DNA from: Prevotella sp.
GTDB taxonomy: Bacteria > Bacteroidota > Bacteroidia > Bacteroidales > Bacteroidaceae
Direction: 5' to 3'
Assembly (NCBI GenBank): GCA_024682415.1
Contig: JAIKZG010000013.1
Location: 1 to 64,000, forward strand
Length of the DNA stretch: 64,000 nt
Shown: positions 33,564 through 41,743 of the stretch, one piece after another
How positions within the stretch are numbered: the stretch's first letter is position 1
How the letters are laid out: every line of letters starts with the position of its first letter
The notes under the pieces: model-generated
Database searches by the model: none
What the model saw: the letters and a program-made list of their open reading frames with translations, nothing else
What the model was told of the DNA's origin: nothing
Translations under genes and position numbers: made by a program

Positions 33564-33749
33564 TTATTTTTCGTTAAATAGCAGTAGAATATCACAACGG
33601 GCACGGAAAGGCATAGTGTCTTTCCATAAGAATAATACCCACGCAAGTATTAACATCAAACTAAAGAAAGGCAATCTCGCAATATAGTCAATCATTACTG
33701 CCCACGACAGTGGCATGAGCATATAATAAACAACTATATTCACCTTCAT
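33564..33749 (-). CDS. Possible small membrane protein, 61 aa
   Basis: This minus-strand ORF begins MKVNIVVYYMLMPLSWAVMI and continues with a second hydrophobic segment (FFSLMLILAWVLFLW) and a basic tail. It occupies most of a gap that otherwise holds no gene. No exact -7 match lies upstream (the nearest is TAAAATTTG, one base too long). It could be real or chance. Confidence 0.3.
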   Translation of the reverse strand: MKVNIVVYYMLMPLSWAVMIDYIARLPFFSLMLILAWVLFLWKDTMPFRARCDILLLFNEK

Positions 33750-33838
33750 TATATGTAGAGCCTGTTAATTTGGCGATAATATGCTCATTTCAAATTTTAA
33801 CAATGATTTAACGGCATAATATAAGCAAAAAGCATTGC

Positions 33839-33865
33839 AGGTAATAAAACTATTACCTATATTTG
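33839..33865 (+). promoter_or_regulatory. Promoter with overlapping 8-bp palindrome for the DUF2442-HTH gene
   Basis: AGGTAATA (33839-33846) and TATTACCT (33851-33858) form a perfect inverted repeat with a 4-bp centre. Its last base is the first base of the -7 element TATATTTG (33858-33865). A repressor bound here would block the promoter. The gene at 33907 encodes a helix-turn-helix, so autoregulation is likely. Confidence 0.6.
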
Positions 33866-33906
33866 CAGAAAACAATTATAATAAAATGAAGTAGGAGATT
33901 TTATTT

Positions 33907-34314
33907 ATGAACGAAATAAAGGTTAAAAAGGTGTGGCTGACGGAAGACGCTGTTTGGATAGAAACGGCGGAAGGGAAGAAGGCATGTGAAAAGTTTGCTG
34001 ACTATAGCCGTCTGAAATGGGCTACACAAGAAGAACTGGCTGATTATGAAACGGATGACTTTGGCATACATTGGAATCAGCTTGATGAAGATTTGAGCTA
34101 TGAGGGATTCTTCAGCGAGCATGATAGCAACAGACTCTATGATATTTTTGTGAATCATCCTGAACTCAATGCTTCAGCAATCGCACGCAGACTGCACATA
34201 TCGCAGAGCCTTTTCGCTCAATATATTAGCGGAACAAAGAAACCCTCGGCAGCACGACTTAATGAAATAGTAGAAGAAATAAAATGTATTGGTAAAGAAC
34301 TTGCTGCTGTTTGA
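33907..34314 (+). CDS. DUF2442 and helix-turn-helix fusion protein
   Basis: The first 70 residues (MNEIKVKKVWLTEDAVWIET, KFADYSRLKWATQEELADYE) are the DUF2442 domain. The C-terminal 60 residues contain NASAIARRLHISQSLFAQYI followed by SGTKKPSAARLNEI, an XRE-type helix-turn-helix. DUF2442 proteins often act as the DNA-binding antitoxin beside a DUF4160 partner. No such partner is visible here, so the gene is either orphan or autonomous. A hairpin terminator follows 18 bp after the stop. Confidence 0.85.
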   Translation: MNEIKVKKVWLTEDAVWIETAEGKKACEKFADYSRLKWATQEELADYETDDFGIHWNQLDEDLSYEGFFSEHDSNRLYDIFVNHPELNASAIARRLHISQSLFAQYISGTKKPSAARLNEIVEEIKCIGKELAAV

Positions 34315-34331
34315 CGGCAATAACGATAAAA

Positions 34332-34376
34332 TATGGCGCACCGAGCATTTGCCCTGGTGCGCCATAATTGTTTTTA
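34332..34376 (+). terminator. Terminator of the DUF2442-HTH gene
   Basis: TATGGCGCACC (34332-34342) pairs exactly with GGTGCGCCATA (34356-34366) and is followed by ATTGTTTTTA. One arm of a closely similar sequence (AATATGGCGCACCAAG) occurs alone at 32523. Confidence 0.75.
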
Positions 34377-34399
34377 TGATGGCATGAGCTGCCAAAGGG

Positions 34400-35422
34400 T
34401 TACTGAGCTGGCTTCATAGGCTCTGTGTCGCCCGAAGAAGGAGCGGTGTTATCACCAGATGGAGTGGTAGTGGCAGATGGGTTGTCGCCACTCTTTGGCG
34501 TGGTGTCATCGCTTGGGGCAGGCGTAAGCTCCGTCTTGGTATCGTCGCCGGAAGTGCCGCTTGCCTTTGGGGTGTCATTGCCTGCCTTTGGAGCGTCATT
34601 AGCAGTATCGGCTGGAGTGAGAGCTGTGTCGCCACCTTTCTTTTTATGCGTAGCGGAAGGCTGCTTGTCTGAGCCATTTGCTGTGCTGCCGTTCTGCTTC
34701 TCCTTGCGACGCTTATTGATGGTCTTCTTGCGAGAAGCGTCGGTCTTATAGCGTGCAATCTTCTGATTGATGGTGCTGATGAAGCTGTCAAACTCGCCAG
34801 TCTCGTTGAGGTCTACATAGCTGTTGATGTGGCTCTTTAGCTTCTGATAGGCAGCGTCTGTGGCAAGGCGAGCTGCGTGCAGAGAGTTGTCTTTCAGCTT
34901 GGCGTTCTCCTCGTCGCGCTCGTTCACGAGCTGGCGAATGAGCTTGGTCTTGTCGATGATGGCAGTGGCAAAAGGAGTGAGCTGCAATAGCTCAAGATCT
35001 TGCTTGTAGGTAGTGGCGAGGTCTTGCGAGAAGTTGGTGAAGCTTGCCGTCTTCTCGTTCATGTAGTCATACACGTTGATAGAGTAAGCGTCTATGTGCT
35101 TCTTCAGGCGTGTGGCAGCGGCTGCCATGTCGGGAGCAGTGATGTTTACGAACGCATCAACGGCACGCTTGTAGCTCAGATAGCTCACCTTGCGCTCATC
35201 GTTGAGTGTGGTGATACGTGCAGTGAGGTCTTCAGTTTTCTTCTGAAGAGTCATCAGCGCATCTTCCGCGTCGAATGTCTTGCGGAGAGTGCCAAGCTCA
35301 GTGCTAAACTTATTTACAATGTTCTCATCGCTCTCTGCATCCTCCAATACATCGAGGATGTAAGAGTACTGTGCGTTGTAGGAGTAATCTCCTATTACAA
35401 ATCCTTTAATTTTTTGTAGCAT
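34400..35422 (-). CDS. DUF6261-family protein with Thr/Ser/Pro/Asp-rich tail
   Basis: The 340-aa protein has an N-terminal helical domain (MLQKIKGFVIGDYSYNAQYS, then SYLSYKRAVDAFVNI) up to about residue 240. This matches my memory of DUF6261, a Bacteroidetes family with no known role. From about residue 240 there is a basic linker (KTINKRRKEKQNG) and then 90 residues of low-complexity Thr, Ser, Pro, Asp and Gly (GDDTKTELTPAPSDDTTPKS). There is no signal peptide. It stands alone, with its own promoter and a long intergenic region upstream that contains the 42-bp repeats. Confidence 0.7.
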   Translation of the reverse strand: MLQKIKGFVIGDYSYNAQYSYILDVLEDAESDENIVNKFSTELGTLRKTFDAEDALMTLQKKTEDLTARITTLNDERKVSYLSYKRAVDAFVNITAPDMAAAATRLKKHIDAYSINVYDYMNEKTASFTNFSQDLATTYKQDLELLQLTPFATAIIDKTKLIRQLVNERDEENAKLKDNSLHAARLATDAAYQKLKSHINSYVDLNETGEFDSFISTINQKIARYKTDASRKKTINKRRKEKQNGSTANGSDKQPSATHKKKGGDTALTPADTANDAPKAGNDTPKASGTSGDDTKTELTPAPSDDTTPKSGDNPSATTTPSGDNTAPSSGDTEPMKPAQ

Positions 35423-35485
35423 AAAAAACTTAAATTTATAAATGTTAAAATAAAATATTTAATTATGCACTACTACATATTATAT

Positions 35486-35508
35486 AGGTAGCTCTTGCAA
35501 AACTACCT
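35486..35508 (-). promoter_or_regulatory. Promoter of the DUF6261 gene with flanking inverted repeat
   Basis: TAGTTTTG on the minus strand (35498-35505) fits TAnnTTTG, about 75 bp upstream of the start. AGGTAG (35486-35491) and CTACCT (35503-35508) flank it as an inverted repeat, a possible operator. Confidence 0.5.
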
Positions 35509-35556
35509 TTTATATGTCATCGTGACCTTTTATCTATTTACTTTGCTCATTGGAAG

Positions 35557-35830
35557 CATTACCTTTGATAAAGGTTTTGTTCCCAAGTGGGTTTTGGGCA
35601 TTACCTTTGATAAAGGTTTTGCTCCCAAGTGAGTTTTGGGCATTACCTTTAATGAAGGTTTTGCTCCCAAGTGGGTTTTGACCATTACCTTTGATAAAGG
35701 TTTTGCTCCCAAGTGGTTTTTGGGCATTACCTTTGATAAAGGTTTTGCTCCCAAGTGGGTTTTTGAGCATTACCTTTGATAAAGGTTTTGCTCCCAAGTG
35801 AGTTTTTGACCATTACCTTTGATGAAGGTA
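35557..35830. repeat. Tandem array A: six 42/43-bp units and a partial
   Basis: Units start with CATTACCTTTGATAAAGG at 35557, 35599, 35641, 35683, 35725, 35768 and (partial) 35811. The first four are 42 bp and the next two 43 bp. They differ at only a few positions, so the array is young or homogenised. Open frames run through parts of both strands but the 43-bp units break the phase, so the array is not coding as a whole. Confidence 0.9.
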
Positions 35831-36299
35831 GCCCCACATAACCACCGAATGAAGCTTGCTTTTGCCATCATCAGCCGCCCAATACGGTACATCGGGATAT
35901 AATGAGGGCATTGTTTTGCCTGCATTCAGTCTGGATAGCCACTGCTATGCCTTATGTTTTGGTTCATGCGATATAGTCCTTGCATTATCACAATGCTTGT
36001 TCAGACCAACCGGCATTTCTTCTTAGTTCATTATCTATAGTTAATTGTTGTGTTTGCCATGCTGCGTCACGCGTTAAGGAAGAGAACGCAGCAGGTTTTC
36101 ATTCGTTTGAAACCTAAGTATATGGATTTCTTCGTATTTTTATTGCTTAGGAAATTACAAAATATACGTGGTGTTATCCATTCCTAATGTGGTAGGCGCG
36201 GCCCGGTGGGGCAGTGCCCTATATGTGTTTCATGGGCAAAGATAGTGATTATATTTCAATCGTGCAAATGTTACTCCAATGTTAACCTTCAGAAAATGA
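35831..36299. other. Intergenic stretch between array A and tRNA-Leu
   Basis: About 470 bp with no supported gene. It holds an AT-rich part and, at 36195-36215, a short GC-rich stretch (GGCGCGGCCCGGTGGGGCAG) that stands out from its surroundings. I see no recognisable RNA gene. Confidence 0.5.
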
Positions 36300-36337
36300 A
36301 AAAAGGTTGGTAATCTTTCGATTATCAACCTTTTTTT
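36300..36337 (-). terminator. Terminator downstream of tRNA-Leu
   Basis: AAAGGTTGGTAAT and ATTATCAACCTTTTTTT form a stem around CTTTCG, with A and T tracts on both sides, so it can work in both directions. It lies 4 bp beyond the tRNA 3' end. Confidence 0.75.
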
Positions 36338-36340
36338 CTG

Positions 36341-36422
36341 TACCCAGACCCGGGATCGAACCGGGATGGGTTGCCCCACTGGTGTTTGAGACCAGCGCGT
36401 CTACCAATTCCGCCATCTGGGC
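36341..36422 (-). tRNA. tRNA-Leu (anticodon CAA)
   Basis: The minus strand gives an 82-nt tRNA starting GCCCAGATGGCGGAATTGG. It has an anticodon stem-loop CTGGTCTCAAACACCAG (CAA), a long variable arm (TGGGGCAACCCA), the T loop GGTTCGATCC, and the acceptor 3' strand TCTGGGT pairing with GCCCAGA (G-U at the end). CCA is not encoded. The long variable arm fits leucine, which also reads from the anticodon. Confidence 0.95.
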
Positions 36423-36459
36423 GTGGCTCTTTGCATATACCCTTGCGAGTAATGCGGTG

Positions 36460-36467
36460 CAAAGGTA
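36460..36467 (-). promoter_or_regulatory. -7 element of tRNA-Leu
   Basis: TACCTTTG on the minus strand fits TAnnTTTG, 38 bp upstream of the tRNA 5' end. Confidence 0.6.
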
Positions 36468-36594
36468 CACAATAATTTGAAAAATCAAAAAAAAGAAGCG
36501 AGAAATTTTCATTCTTCACTTCTTTTTTATCGTTTTTACCGCCAAAATTTAATATTTCGGGCGATATTTCTATAATGTCAGCTCGCTGAAAATG

Positions 36595-37398
36595 CTATTC
36601 TCTCACGATAGGTTCTTCCTCCTGGAATTTCTTCTTCTGGAGCACGAAACTGTTGCTCAGGTATTTCTCGCGCACAATCTTATTGGCTGCCAGTTCCTCA
36701 GGCTTTCCCTGGAAAAGAATTCTACCCTCAAAGAGAAGATAGGCTCTGTCGGTGATGGTAAGAGTCTCCTGCACGTTGTGGTCGGTGATAAGGATTCCGA
36801 TATTGCGATACTTCAGTTTCCACACTATGCGCTGAATGTCTTCCACGGCGATAGGGTCTACACCGGCAAACGGCTCATCAAGCATGATAAACTTAGGGTC
36901 GATGGCCAGGCAGCGCGCTATCTCCGTACGACGACGCTCACCACCCGAAAGCTGGTCGCCGAGGTTTTTGCGCACCTTGTTGAGGCGAAACTCGCTTATC
37001 AGACTTTCCAGCTTGGCATGGCGCTGCTCTCTGTTGAGGTCGGTCATCTCCAACACCGACATGATGTTGTCTTCTACGCTCATCTTGCGAAACACGCTCG
37101 CCTCCTGAGGCAAATAGCCTATGCCGGCCTTGGCGCGCTTGTAGACAGGATAAGAGGTGATGTCCATATCGTCGAGAAAGACATGACCGTCGTTGGGCAC
37201 GATAAGACCTGTAGTCATATAGAAAGATGTGGTCTTTCCCGCGCCGTTAGGGCCAAGCAGACCCACGATTTCACCCTGACGCACGTTGATGGAAACTCCA
37301 TTTGCCACCGTGCGCTTGCCATATCTCTTTACAAGTCCCTCGGTGTGGAGCATCATTCCGCCTTTATTATTTGGAGTGTCAGTATTTTCTGTTGCCAT
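36595..37398 (-). CDS. lptB: LPS export ABC transporter ATP-binding protein LptB
   Basis: Start at 37398 ([20 protein letters not shown]) is preferred over 37422. The 267-aa protein has Walker [10 protein letters not shown], signature [18 protein letters not shown], Walker [15 protein letters not shown] and the switch histidine in [12 protein letters not shown]. The GERRR signature and the TDHNV segment are characteristic of LptB. It powers the LptFG complex that pulls lipopolysaccharide from the inner membrane to the Lpt bridge. A C-terminal extension ([15 protein letters not shown]) is also usual. It stands alone here, divergent from the mlaE gene. Confidence 0.93.
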   Translation of the reverse strand: MATENTDTPNNKGGMMLHTEGLVKRYGKRTVANGVSINVRQGEIVGLLGPNGAGKTTSFYMTTGLIVPNDGHVFLDDMDITSYPVYKRAKAGIGYLPQEASVFRKMSVEDNIMSVLEMTDLNREQRHAKLESLISEFRLNKVRKNLGDQLSGGERRRTEIARCLAIDPKFIMLDEPFAGVDPIAVEDIQRIVWKLKYRNIGILITDHNVQETLTITDRAYLLFEGRILFQGKPEELAANKIVREKYLSNSFVLQKKKFQEEEPIVRE

Positions 37399-37535
37399 AA
37401 ATATTTCTGATTTATTCCGCAAAAGTACTCATTTCTAACTATATAACGGGCGGCATTAACTTATTTTTTGTGGTCAGTTACGCCAAATATTATATAAATG
37501 TGACAAAGTAATTTGCTCGTTTCTTCACTTTTGTT

Positions 37536-37543
37536 TAAGTTTG
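37536..37543 (+). promoter_or_regulatory. -7 element of mlaEF
   Basis: TAAGTTTG fits TAnnTTTG and ends 4 bp before the mlaE ATG, so the transcript would be nearly leaderless if this is the promoter and 37548 the start. Confidence 0.45.
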
Positions 37544-37547
37544 CAAC

Positions 37548-38306
37548 ATGTTTATATTAAGATTTCTATTAAATTGCCTTGACACGTTTGGGCGTTATCT
37601 CATTCTCATGGGGCGTTCATTCCGAATGCCTGAGCGCATGAGAATGTTTCTCAAAAGATATATTAAGGAGATGTCGCAGCTCGGTGTAGACTCCATAGGC
37701 ATTGTGCTGCTTATATCCTTCTTCATCGGCGCAGTGATTTGCATTCAGATGAAGCTCAACATTCAGAGCCCGTGGATGCCTCGCTGGACTACGGGATATG
37801 TCACGAGGGAGATTATGCTTTTGGAATTTTCAAGCAGTATAATGTGCCTTATTCTCGCAGGCAAGGTGGGGTCTAACATAGCCTCTGAGCTTGGCACCAT
37901 GCGCGTGACCCAGCAGATAGACGCTCTCGACATCATGGGCGTAAATTCGGCAAGCTATCTTATTCTCCCGATGATTCTCGGTCTTGTCACAATAATGCCG
38001 TTTCTTGTGATATTCTCCTCGGTTACAGGTATGCTCGGAGCTTACGCCACGGCATACATAGGGCATATCATGACGCCCGACGACCTCACGGCAGGTCTGC
38101 AACACTCATTCAACTCGTGGTTTATATGGATGAGTATCATCAAGAGCACATTCTTCGCCTTTATCATATCGAGCGTTTCAGCGTTCTACGGCTACACCGT
38201 GGAGGGAGGCTCTGTGGAAGTGGGCAAGGCAAGCACCGATGCCGTTGTGTCGAGCAGTGTGCTGATATTGTTTTCAGATGTATTCCTCACACAGCTGTTG
38301 AGTTAA
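37548..38306 (+). CDS. mlaE: MlaE-family ABC transporter permease
   Basis: The 252-aa protein has five to six membrane segments and the conserved MlaE stretches SIGIVLLISFFIGAVICIQM, ELGTMRVTQQIDALDIMGVN and FGFFIISSVSAFYGYTVEGG-like sequence (here AFIISSVSAFYGYTVEGGSV), ending SVLILFSDVFLTQLLS. It forms the membrane part of a phospholipid transporter that maintains outer-membrane lipid asymmetry. The ATPase gene follows after 37 bp. No MCE-domain (MlaD) gene follows in the window, so that partner must be elsewhere. Confidence 0.92.
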   Translation: MFILRFLLNCLDTFGRYLILMGRSFRMPERMRMFLKRYIKEMSQLGVDSIGIVLLISFFIGAVICIQMKLNIQSPWMPRWTTGYVTREIMLLEFSSSIMCLILAGKVGSNIASELGTMRVTQQIDALDIMGVNSASYLILPMILGLVTIMPFLVIFSSVTGMLGAYATAYIGHIMTPDDLTAGLQHSFNSWFIWMSIIKSTFFAFIISSVSAFYGYTVEGGSVEVGKASTDAVVSSSVLILFSDVFLTQLLS

Positions 38307-38343
38307 TCCATCTCGTAAGCTACACAAGAAAGAAGAAAAGGAA

Positions 38344-39105
38344 ATGATTGAAGTAAAACATTTATATAAGAGTTTCGACGACAAAGATGTGCTTCGCGAC
38401 ATCAATGCCGTGTTTGAAACTGGGAAAACCAATCTTATCATCGGGCAGAGCGGTTCGGGCAAGACAGTGCTGATGAAAAATCTCGTGGGGCTTCTCGATC
38501 CGTCAAAGGGCGAGGTGCTCTACGATGGTCGCAACTTCGTGGCATTATCCAAGGAAGAGAAAGTGAAGATGCGCCGAGAGATGGGAATGATTTTTCAGGG
38601 TTCCGCGCTATTCGATTCACTCACAGTGTTGGAGAACGTAATGTTTCCTCTCGACATGTTTTCGTCTATGACCTATCGTGAGCGTGTGAGGCGTGCTCAG
38701 GAATGCCTGTCAAGAGTGAATCTTATCGACGCTCAGGGCAAATATCCGGGCGAGCTGTCGGGCGGTATGCAGAAACGCGTTGCCATAGCGAGAGCTATCG
38801 TGATGAATCCGAAATACCTGTTCTGCGATGAGCCTAACTCCGGTCTTGACCCTAAGACCTCGCTTGTAATCGACGAGCTGCTGAGCGGTATCACCAAGGA
38901 ATATGGTATCACCACCATCATCAACACCCACGACATGAACTCCGTGATGGGCATTGGCGAGAGCATTATCTTTATATATAAAGGTACGCTGGAATGGAGC
39001 GGCACGAAAGACGATGTAATGAGTTCCACCAACGAGAAGCTCAACGCCCTCGTCTTCGCTTCCGACTTGTTCCGCAAAGTGAAGGAAGTAGAAAATCAGG
39101 AATAA
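38344..39105 (+). CDS. mlaF: MlaF-family ABC transporter ATP-binding protein
   Basis: The 253-aa protein shows Walker A IIGQSGSGKTVLMKN, signature ELSGGMQKRVAIARA, Walker B YLFCDEPNSGLDPKT and the switch histidine in TIINTHDMNSV. The order and spacing are those of MlaF. It drives MlaE, encoded directly upstream. The transcript ends at the hairpin beginning 3 bp after the stop, which is shared with the convergent RNase HI gene. Confidence 0.93.
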   Translation: MIEVKHLYKSFDDKDVLRDINAVFETGKTNLIIGQSGSGKTVLMKNLVGLLDPSKGEVLYDGRNFVALSKEEKVKMRREMGMIFQGSALFDSLTVLENVMFPLDMFSSMTYRERVRRAQECLSRVNLIDAQGKYPGELSGGMQKRVAIARAIVMNPKYLFCDEPNSGLDPKTSLVIDELLSGITKEYGITTIINTHDMNSVMGIGESIIFIYKGTLEWSGTKDDVMSSTNEKLNALVFASDLFRKVKEVENQE

Positions 39106-39107
39106 GC

Positions 39108-39142
39108 AAAAAGGCGCACGACATTGTTGTCATGCGCCTTAT
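39108..39142. terminator. Bidirectional terminator between mlaF and the RNase HI gene
   Basis: AAAAAGGCGCACGACA pairs with TGTCATGCGCCTT. A near copy lies at 20281-20316 as part of a larger duplication. Confidence 0.75.
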
Positions 39143-39163
39143 ATATTATATGTATATATAAGT

Positions 39164-39637
39164 CTATTTGCGACCGAAATCGGCTGGGATTTCTCCCCAC
39201 GCTTTCGTTTCCCACTTCACAAGATGAAACTTGCTGGTGTCGTTCATTCTTAACCAGTTTTCCGCACGGGCAATGATGTGGTGCAGCTGTTCTGTCTTCG
39301 CATTATGCTCCAACTTTGTTTTGCACTGCTTCTTTGTTACCCATATTATGGCATTGCGACTGTCTGAATAGATAGTCTTGTCTGTAATGCCCTTCTGGCG
39401 CATCAATGCCATGGCATGAACAATGGCGAGAAACTCGCCGATATTGTTAGTGCCCACCACAGGACCGAAATGAAACATCTGCGCCCCCGTAGCCAAATCT
39501 ATGCAGCGATATTCCATAGGGCCGGGATTGCCCGAACATGCCGCGTCTACTGCCCACGCATTGGCCTCCACTTCTTCGGGCAAAGGCAACACCGTGTCGT
39601 GACGATAGTCTGGCGGATTTTGCAATTCCATTCTCAT
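39164..39637 (-). CDS. rnhA: RNase HI-like protein
   Basis: This 157-aa protein has the RNase H acidic residues in context: NAWAVDAACSGNPGPMEYRC (Asp), VVGTNNIGEFLAIVHAMALM (Glu), KTIYSDSRNAIIWV (Asp) and the closing WGEIPADFGRK with the last Asp. The strand-helix order is that of the ribonuclease H fold. It cleaves RNA in RNA-DNA hybrids. The N-terminal 25 residues are an extension. It lies 19 bp after argS on the same strand. Its last third is duplicated at 20340-20429. Confidence 0.85.
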   Translation of the reverse strand: MRMELQNPPDYRHDTVLPLPEEVEANAWAVDAACSGNPGPMEYRCIDLATGAQMFHFGPVVGTNNIGEFLAIVHAMALMRQKGITDKTIYSDSRNAIIWVTKKQCKTKLEHNAKTEQLHHIIARAENWLRMNDTSKFHLVKWETKAWGEIPADFGRK

Positions 39638-39656
39638 AAGCGGAAGAGATATTTAA

Positions 39657-41474
39657 TTACATACGCTCAGGCACTTCAATGCCAAGCAACTGCATACCAT
39701 TCTTTATCACCTTAGCCACATTTGCGGCAATCACGATGCGAGTAACCTTTTCTGCCTCTGTCTCGGCATTGAGGATGCTGTAGTCGTGATAGAACTGGTT
39801 GAAGTCTTTGGTAAGCTCGTAGCAATAATTTGCTATTCCGCTTGGGCTGTAGTCCTTGCCTGCCTGCTCAATAGCTGCGCAGAACTCATTCATCTTCTGT
39901 ACGAGCTGTATCTCCTTCTCGTTCAATGGAGCGTCGCCCGGCAATGTTGATGGCATCTCAATACCTGCTGCCTTAGCCTTGCGGAGAATGCTGCGAATGC
40001 GGGCATAAGTATATTGAATGAATGGGCCTGTGTTTCCGTTGAAGTCGATACTCTCGGCAGGGTTGAACAACATGTTCTTGCGTGCGTCTACCTTGAGGAT
40101 AAAGTATTTCAAAGCGCCCATACCTACGATGCGAGCCACTTCCTGCTTCTCCTCCTCGCTCATATCTGAGAACTTGCCAAGCTCATCGCTTGTCTTGCGA
40201 GCGTCGCTGATCATTTCAGAAATCAAGTCGTCGGCATCGACAACAGTTCCCTCACGGCTCTTCATTTTTCCGTTAGGAAGCTCTACCATACCATAAGAGA
40301 AATGCACCAAATCCTTACCCCACTTAAAACCTAAGCGGTCGAGAAGGATAGAAAGCACCTGGAAATGATAGTTCTGCTCATTGCCCACTACATATATCAT
40401 CTTGTCGATGGCATAGTCGCTGAAGCGCATAGTGGCAGTACCGATGTCCTGAGTCATGTAGACACTTGTGCCGTCGCTGCGGAGAAGCAGCTTCTGGTCA
40501 AGTCCCTCATTTGTAAGGTCGGCCCATACGCTGCCGTCATCTTTGCGGAAGAAAAGATCCTTGCTAAGTCCTTCTTCCACCTTTTCCTTACCTACGAGAT
40601 ATGTCTTGCTCTCATAATATATCTTGTCGAAGCCTACGCCGAGAGCCTTATATGTCTGGTCGAAACCGGCATATACCCATGAGTTCATCTTCTCCCAAAG
40701 CGCGCGCACCTCAGGGTCGTTGTGCTCCCATTTCACGAGCATTTCATGAGCTTCCTTTATCAGTGGAGCCTCATTCTTAGCCTTTTCCTCTGCCTGCTCA
40801 TCGGTCATTCCCTCAGCTTTGAACTTCTCGGCAAGAGCCTTGCACTCTTCCTTGTAATGCTTATCAAAAGCTACATAGAAATCACCTATCAGGTGGTCGC
40901 CCTTCTTACCAGCCGTTTCAGGAGTAGCGCCGTTGCCCCACTTCTGCCATGCGAGCATACTTTTGCAGATGTGAATACCGCGGTCGTTCACGATGTTGGT
41001 CTTTACCACCTTGTTGCCGTTAGCTTCCATAATCTGTGCCAACGACCATCCGAGCAGATTGTTGCGCACATGACCAAGGTGAAGAGGCTTGTTGGTGTTA
41101 GGTGAAGAATATTCCACCATCACCAGTGGAGAGTTTTCCGTTACAGGCTTGAAGCCGAACTTCTCGTCAGCGTTAATCTTGTTGAGAAGATCCACCCATG
41201 CCGTCTCGCCTATGCTGAGGTTGAGGAAGCCTTTCACTACATTGTAGTTGCTCACAGCCGAGCAGTTCTCCTTCAGATAGTTACCAATTTCCTCTGCCGT
41301 TTCTTCCGGCTTCTTGTGACTCATTTTAAGCAAAGGGAACACCACGAGAGTGAGATTACCCTCAAATTCGCTTCTCGTCTTCTGCAGCTGCACCATCTTC
41401 TCAGGCACATCCACACCATAGAGAGCCTTCACCGCTGCCATAGCAGCTTCGCTTATCTGCTGTTCTATATTCAT
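39657..41474 (-). CDS. argS: Arginyl-tRNA synthetase
   Basis: The 605-aa protein has the N-terminal Add1 domain (EQQISEAAMAAVKALYGVDV), the class I HIGH motif in YSSPNTNKPLHLGHVRNNLL, and a KMSKS-like region GKMKSREGTVV. The C-terminal DALR anticodon-binding domain (TYARIRSILRKAKAAGIEMP to MQLLGIEVPERM) completes it. Length is normal. It charges tRNA-Arg; ArgS needs the tRNA for amino-acid activation. It is co-oriented with the downstream RNase HI gene. Confidence 0.97.
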   Translation of the reverse strand: MNIEQQISEAAMAAVKALYGVDVPEKMVQLQKTRSEFEGNLTLVVFPLLKMSHKKPEETAEEIGNYLKENCSAVSNYNVVKGFLNLSIGETAWVDLLNKINADEKFGFKPVTENSPLVMVEYSSPNTNKPLHLGHVRNNLLGWSLAQIMEANGNKVVKTNIVNDRGIHICKSMLAWQKWGNGATPETAGKKGDHLIGDFYVAFDKHYKEECKALAEKFKAEGMTDEQAEEKAKNEAPLIKEAHEMLVKWEHNDPEVRALWEKMNSWVYAGFDQTYKALGVGFDKIYYESKTYLVGKEKVEEGLSKDLFFRKDDGSVWADLTNEGLDQKLLLRSDGTSVYMTQDIGTATMRFSDYAIDKMIYVVGNEQNYHFQVLSILLDRLGFKWGKDLVHFSYGMVELPNGKMKSREGTVVDADDLISEMISDARKTSDELGKFSDMSEEEKQEVARIVGMGALKYFILKVDARKNMLFNPAESIDFNGNTGPFIQYTYARIRSILRKAKAAGIEMPSTLPGDAPLNEKEIQLVQKMNEFCAAIEQAGKDYSPSGIANYCYELTKDFNQFYHDYSILNAETEAEKVTRIVIAANVAKVIKNGMQLLGIEVPERM

Positions 41475-41512
41475 CGTTTTTATTTTGTTTACCTATTTAA
41501 TATATATGGCTG

Positions 41513-41520
41513 CAAAATTA
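41513..41520 (-). promoter_or_regulatory. -7 element of argS
   Basis: TAATTTTG on the minus strand fits TAnnTTTG, 39 bp upstream of the argS ATG. Confidence 0.6.
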
Positions 41521-41656
41521 CTAAAATTCCCTTGTTATTGCAAACCTTGTGTTTTAATATTCCGAAATACGTGTATATAGCGTATATTCATGCTAATATT
41601 CCATATCTGATATGTTAAAATCTATATAGATATGCTTAACTATATGAAATAATGTC

Positions 41657-41664
41657 TATATTTG
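41657..41664 (+). promoter_or_regulatory. -7 element of the SusC/SusD operon
   Basis: TATATTTG matches TAnnTTTG, 80 bp before the SusC ATG. Several TATAGA/TCTATA dyads lie just upstream (41620-41635). Confidence 0.6.
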
Positions 41665-41743
41665 CCATATATAATTAAACTTAATAACAGCAATCTGCTA
41701 AAAACGAGAAAACTTATAATAATTAATAACAAAACATGCTTTT

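Noticed and set aside
35557..35830. CRISPR array
   Set aside because: Units are contiguous 42/43-bp tandem repeats with no unique spacers and no cas genes nearby; the same holds for 58446-58907.
36592..37410. 272-aa + strand frame antisense to lptB
   Set aside because: Complete overlap with lptB, whose ABC motifs are all present.
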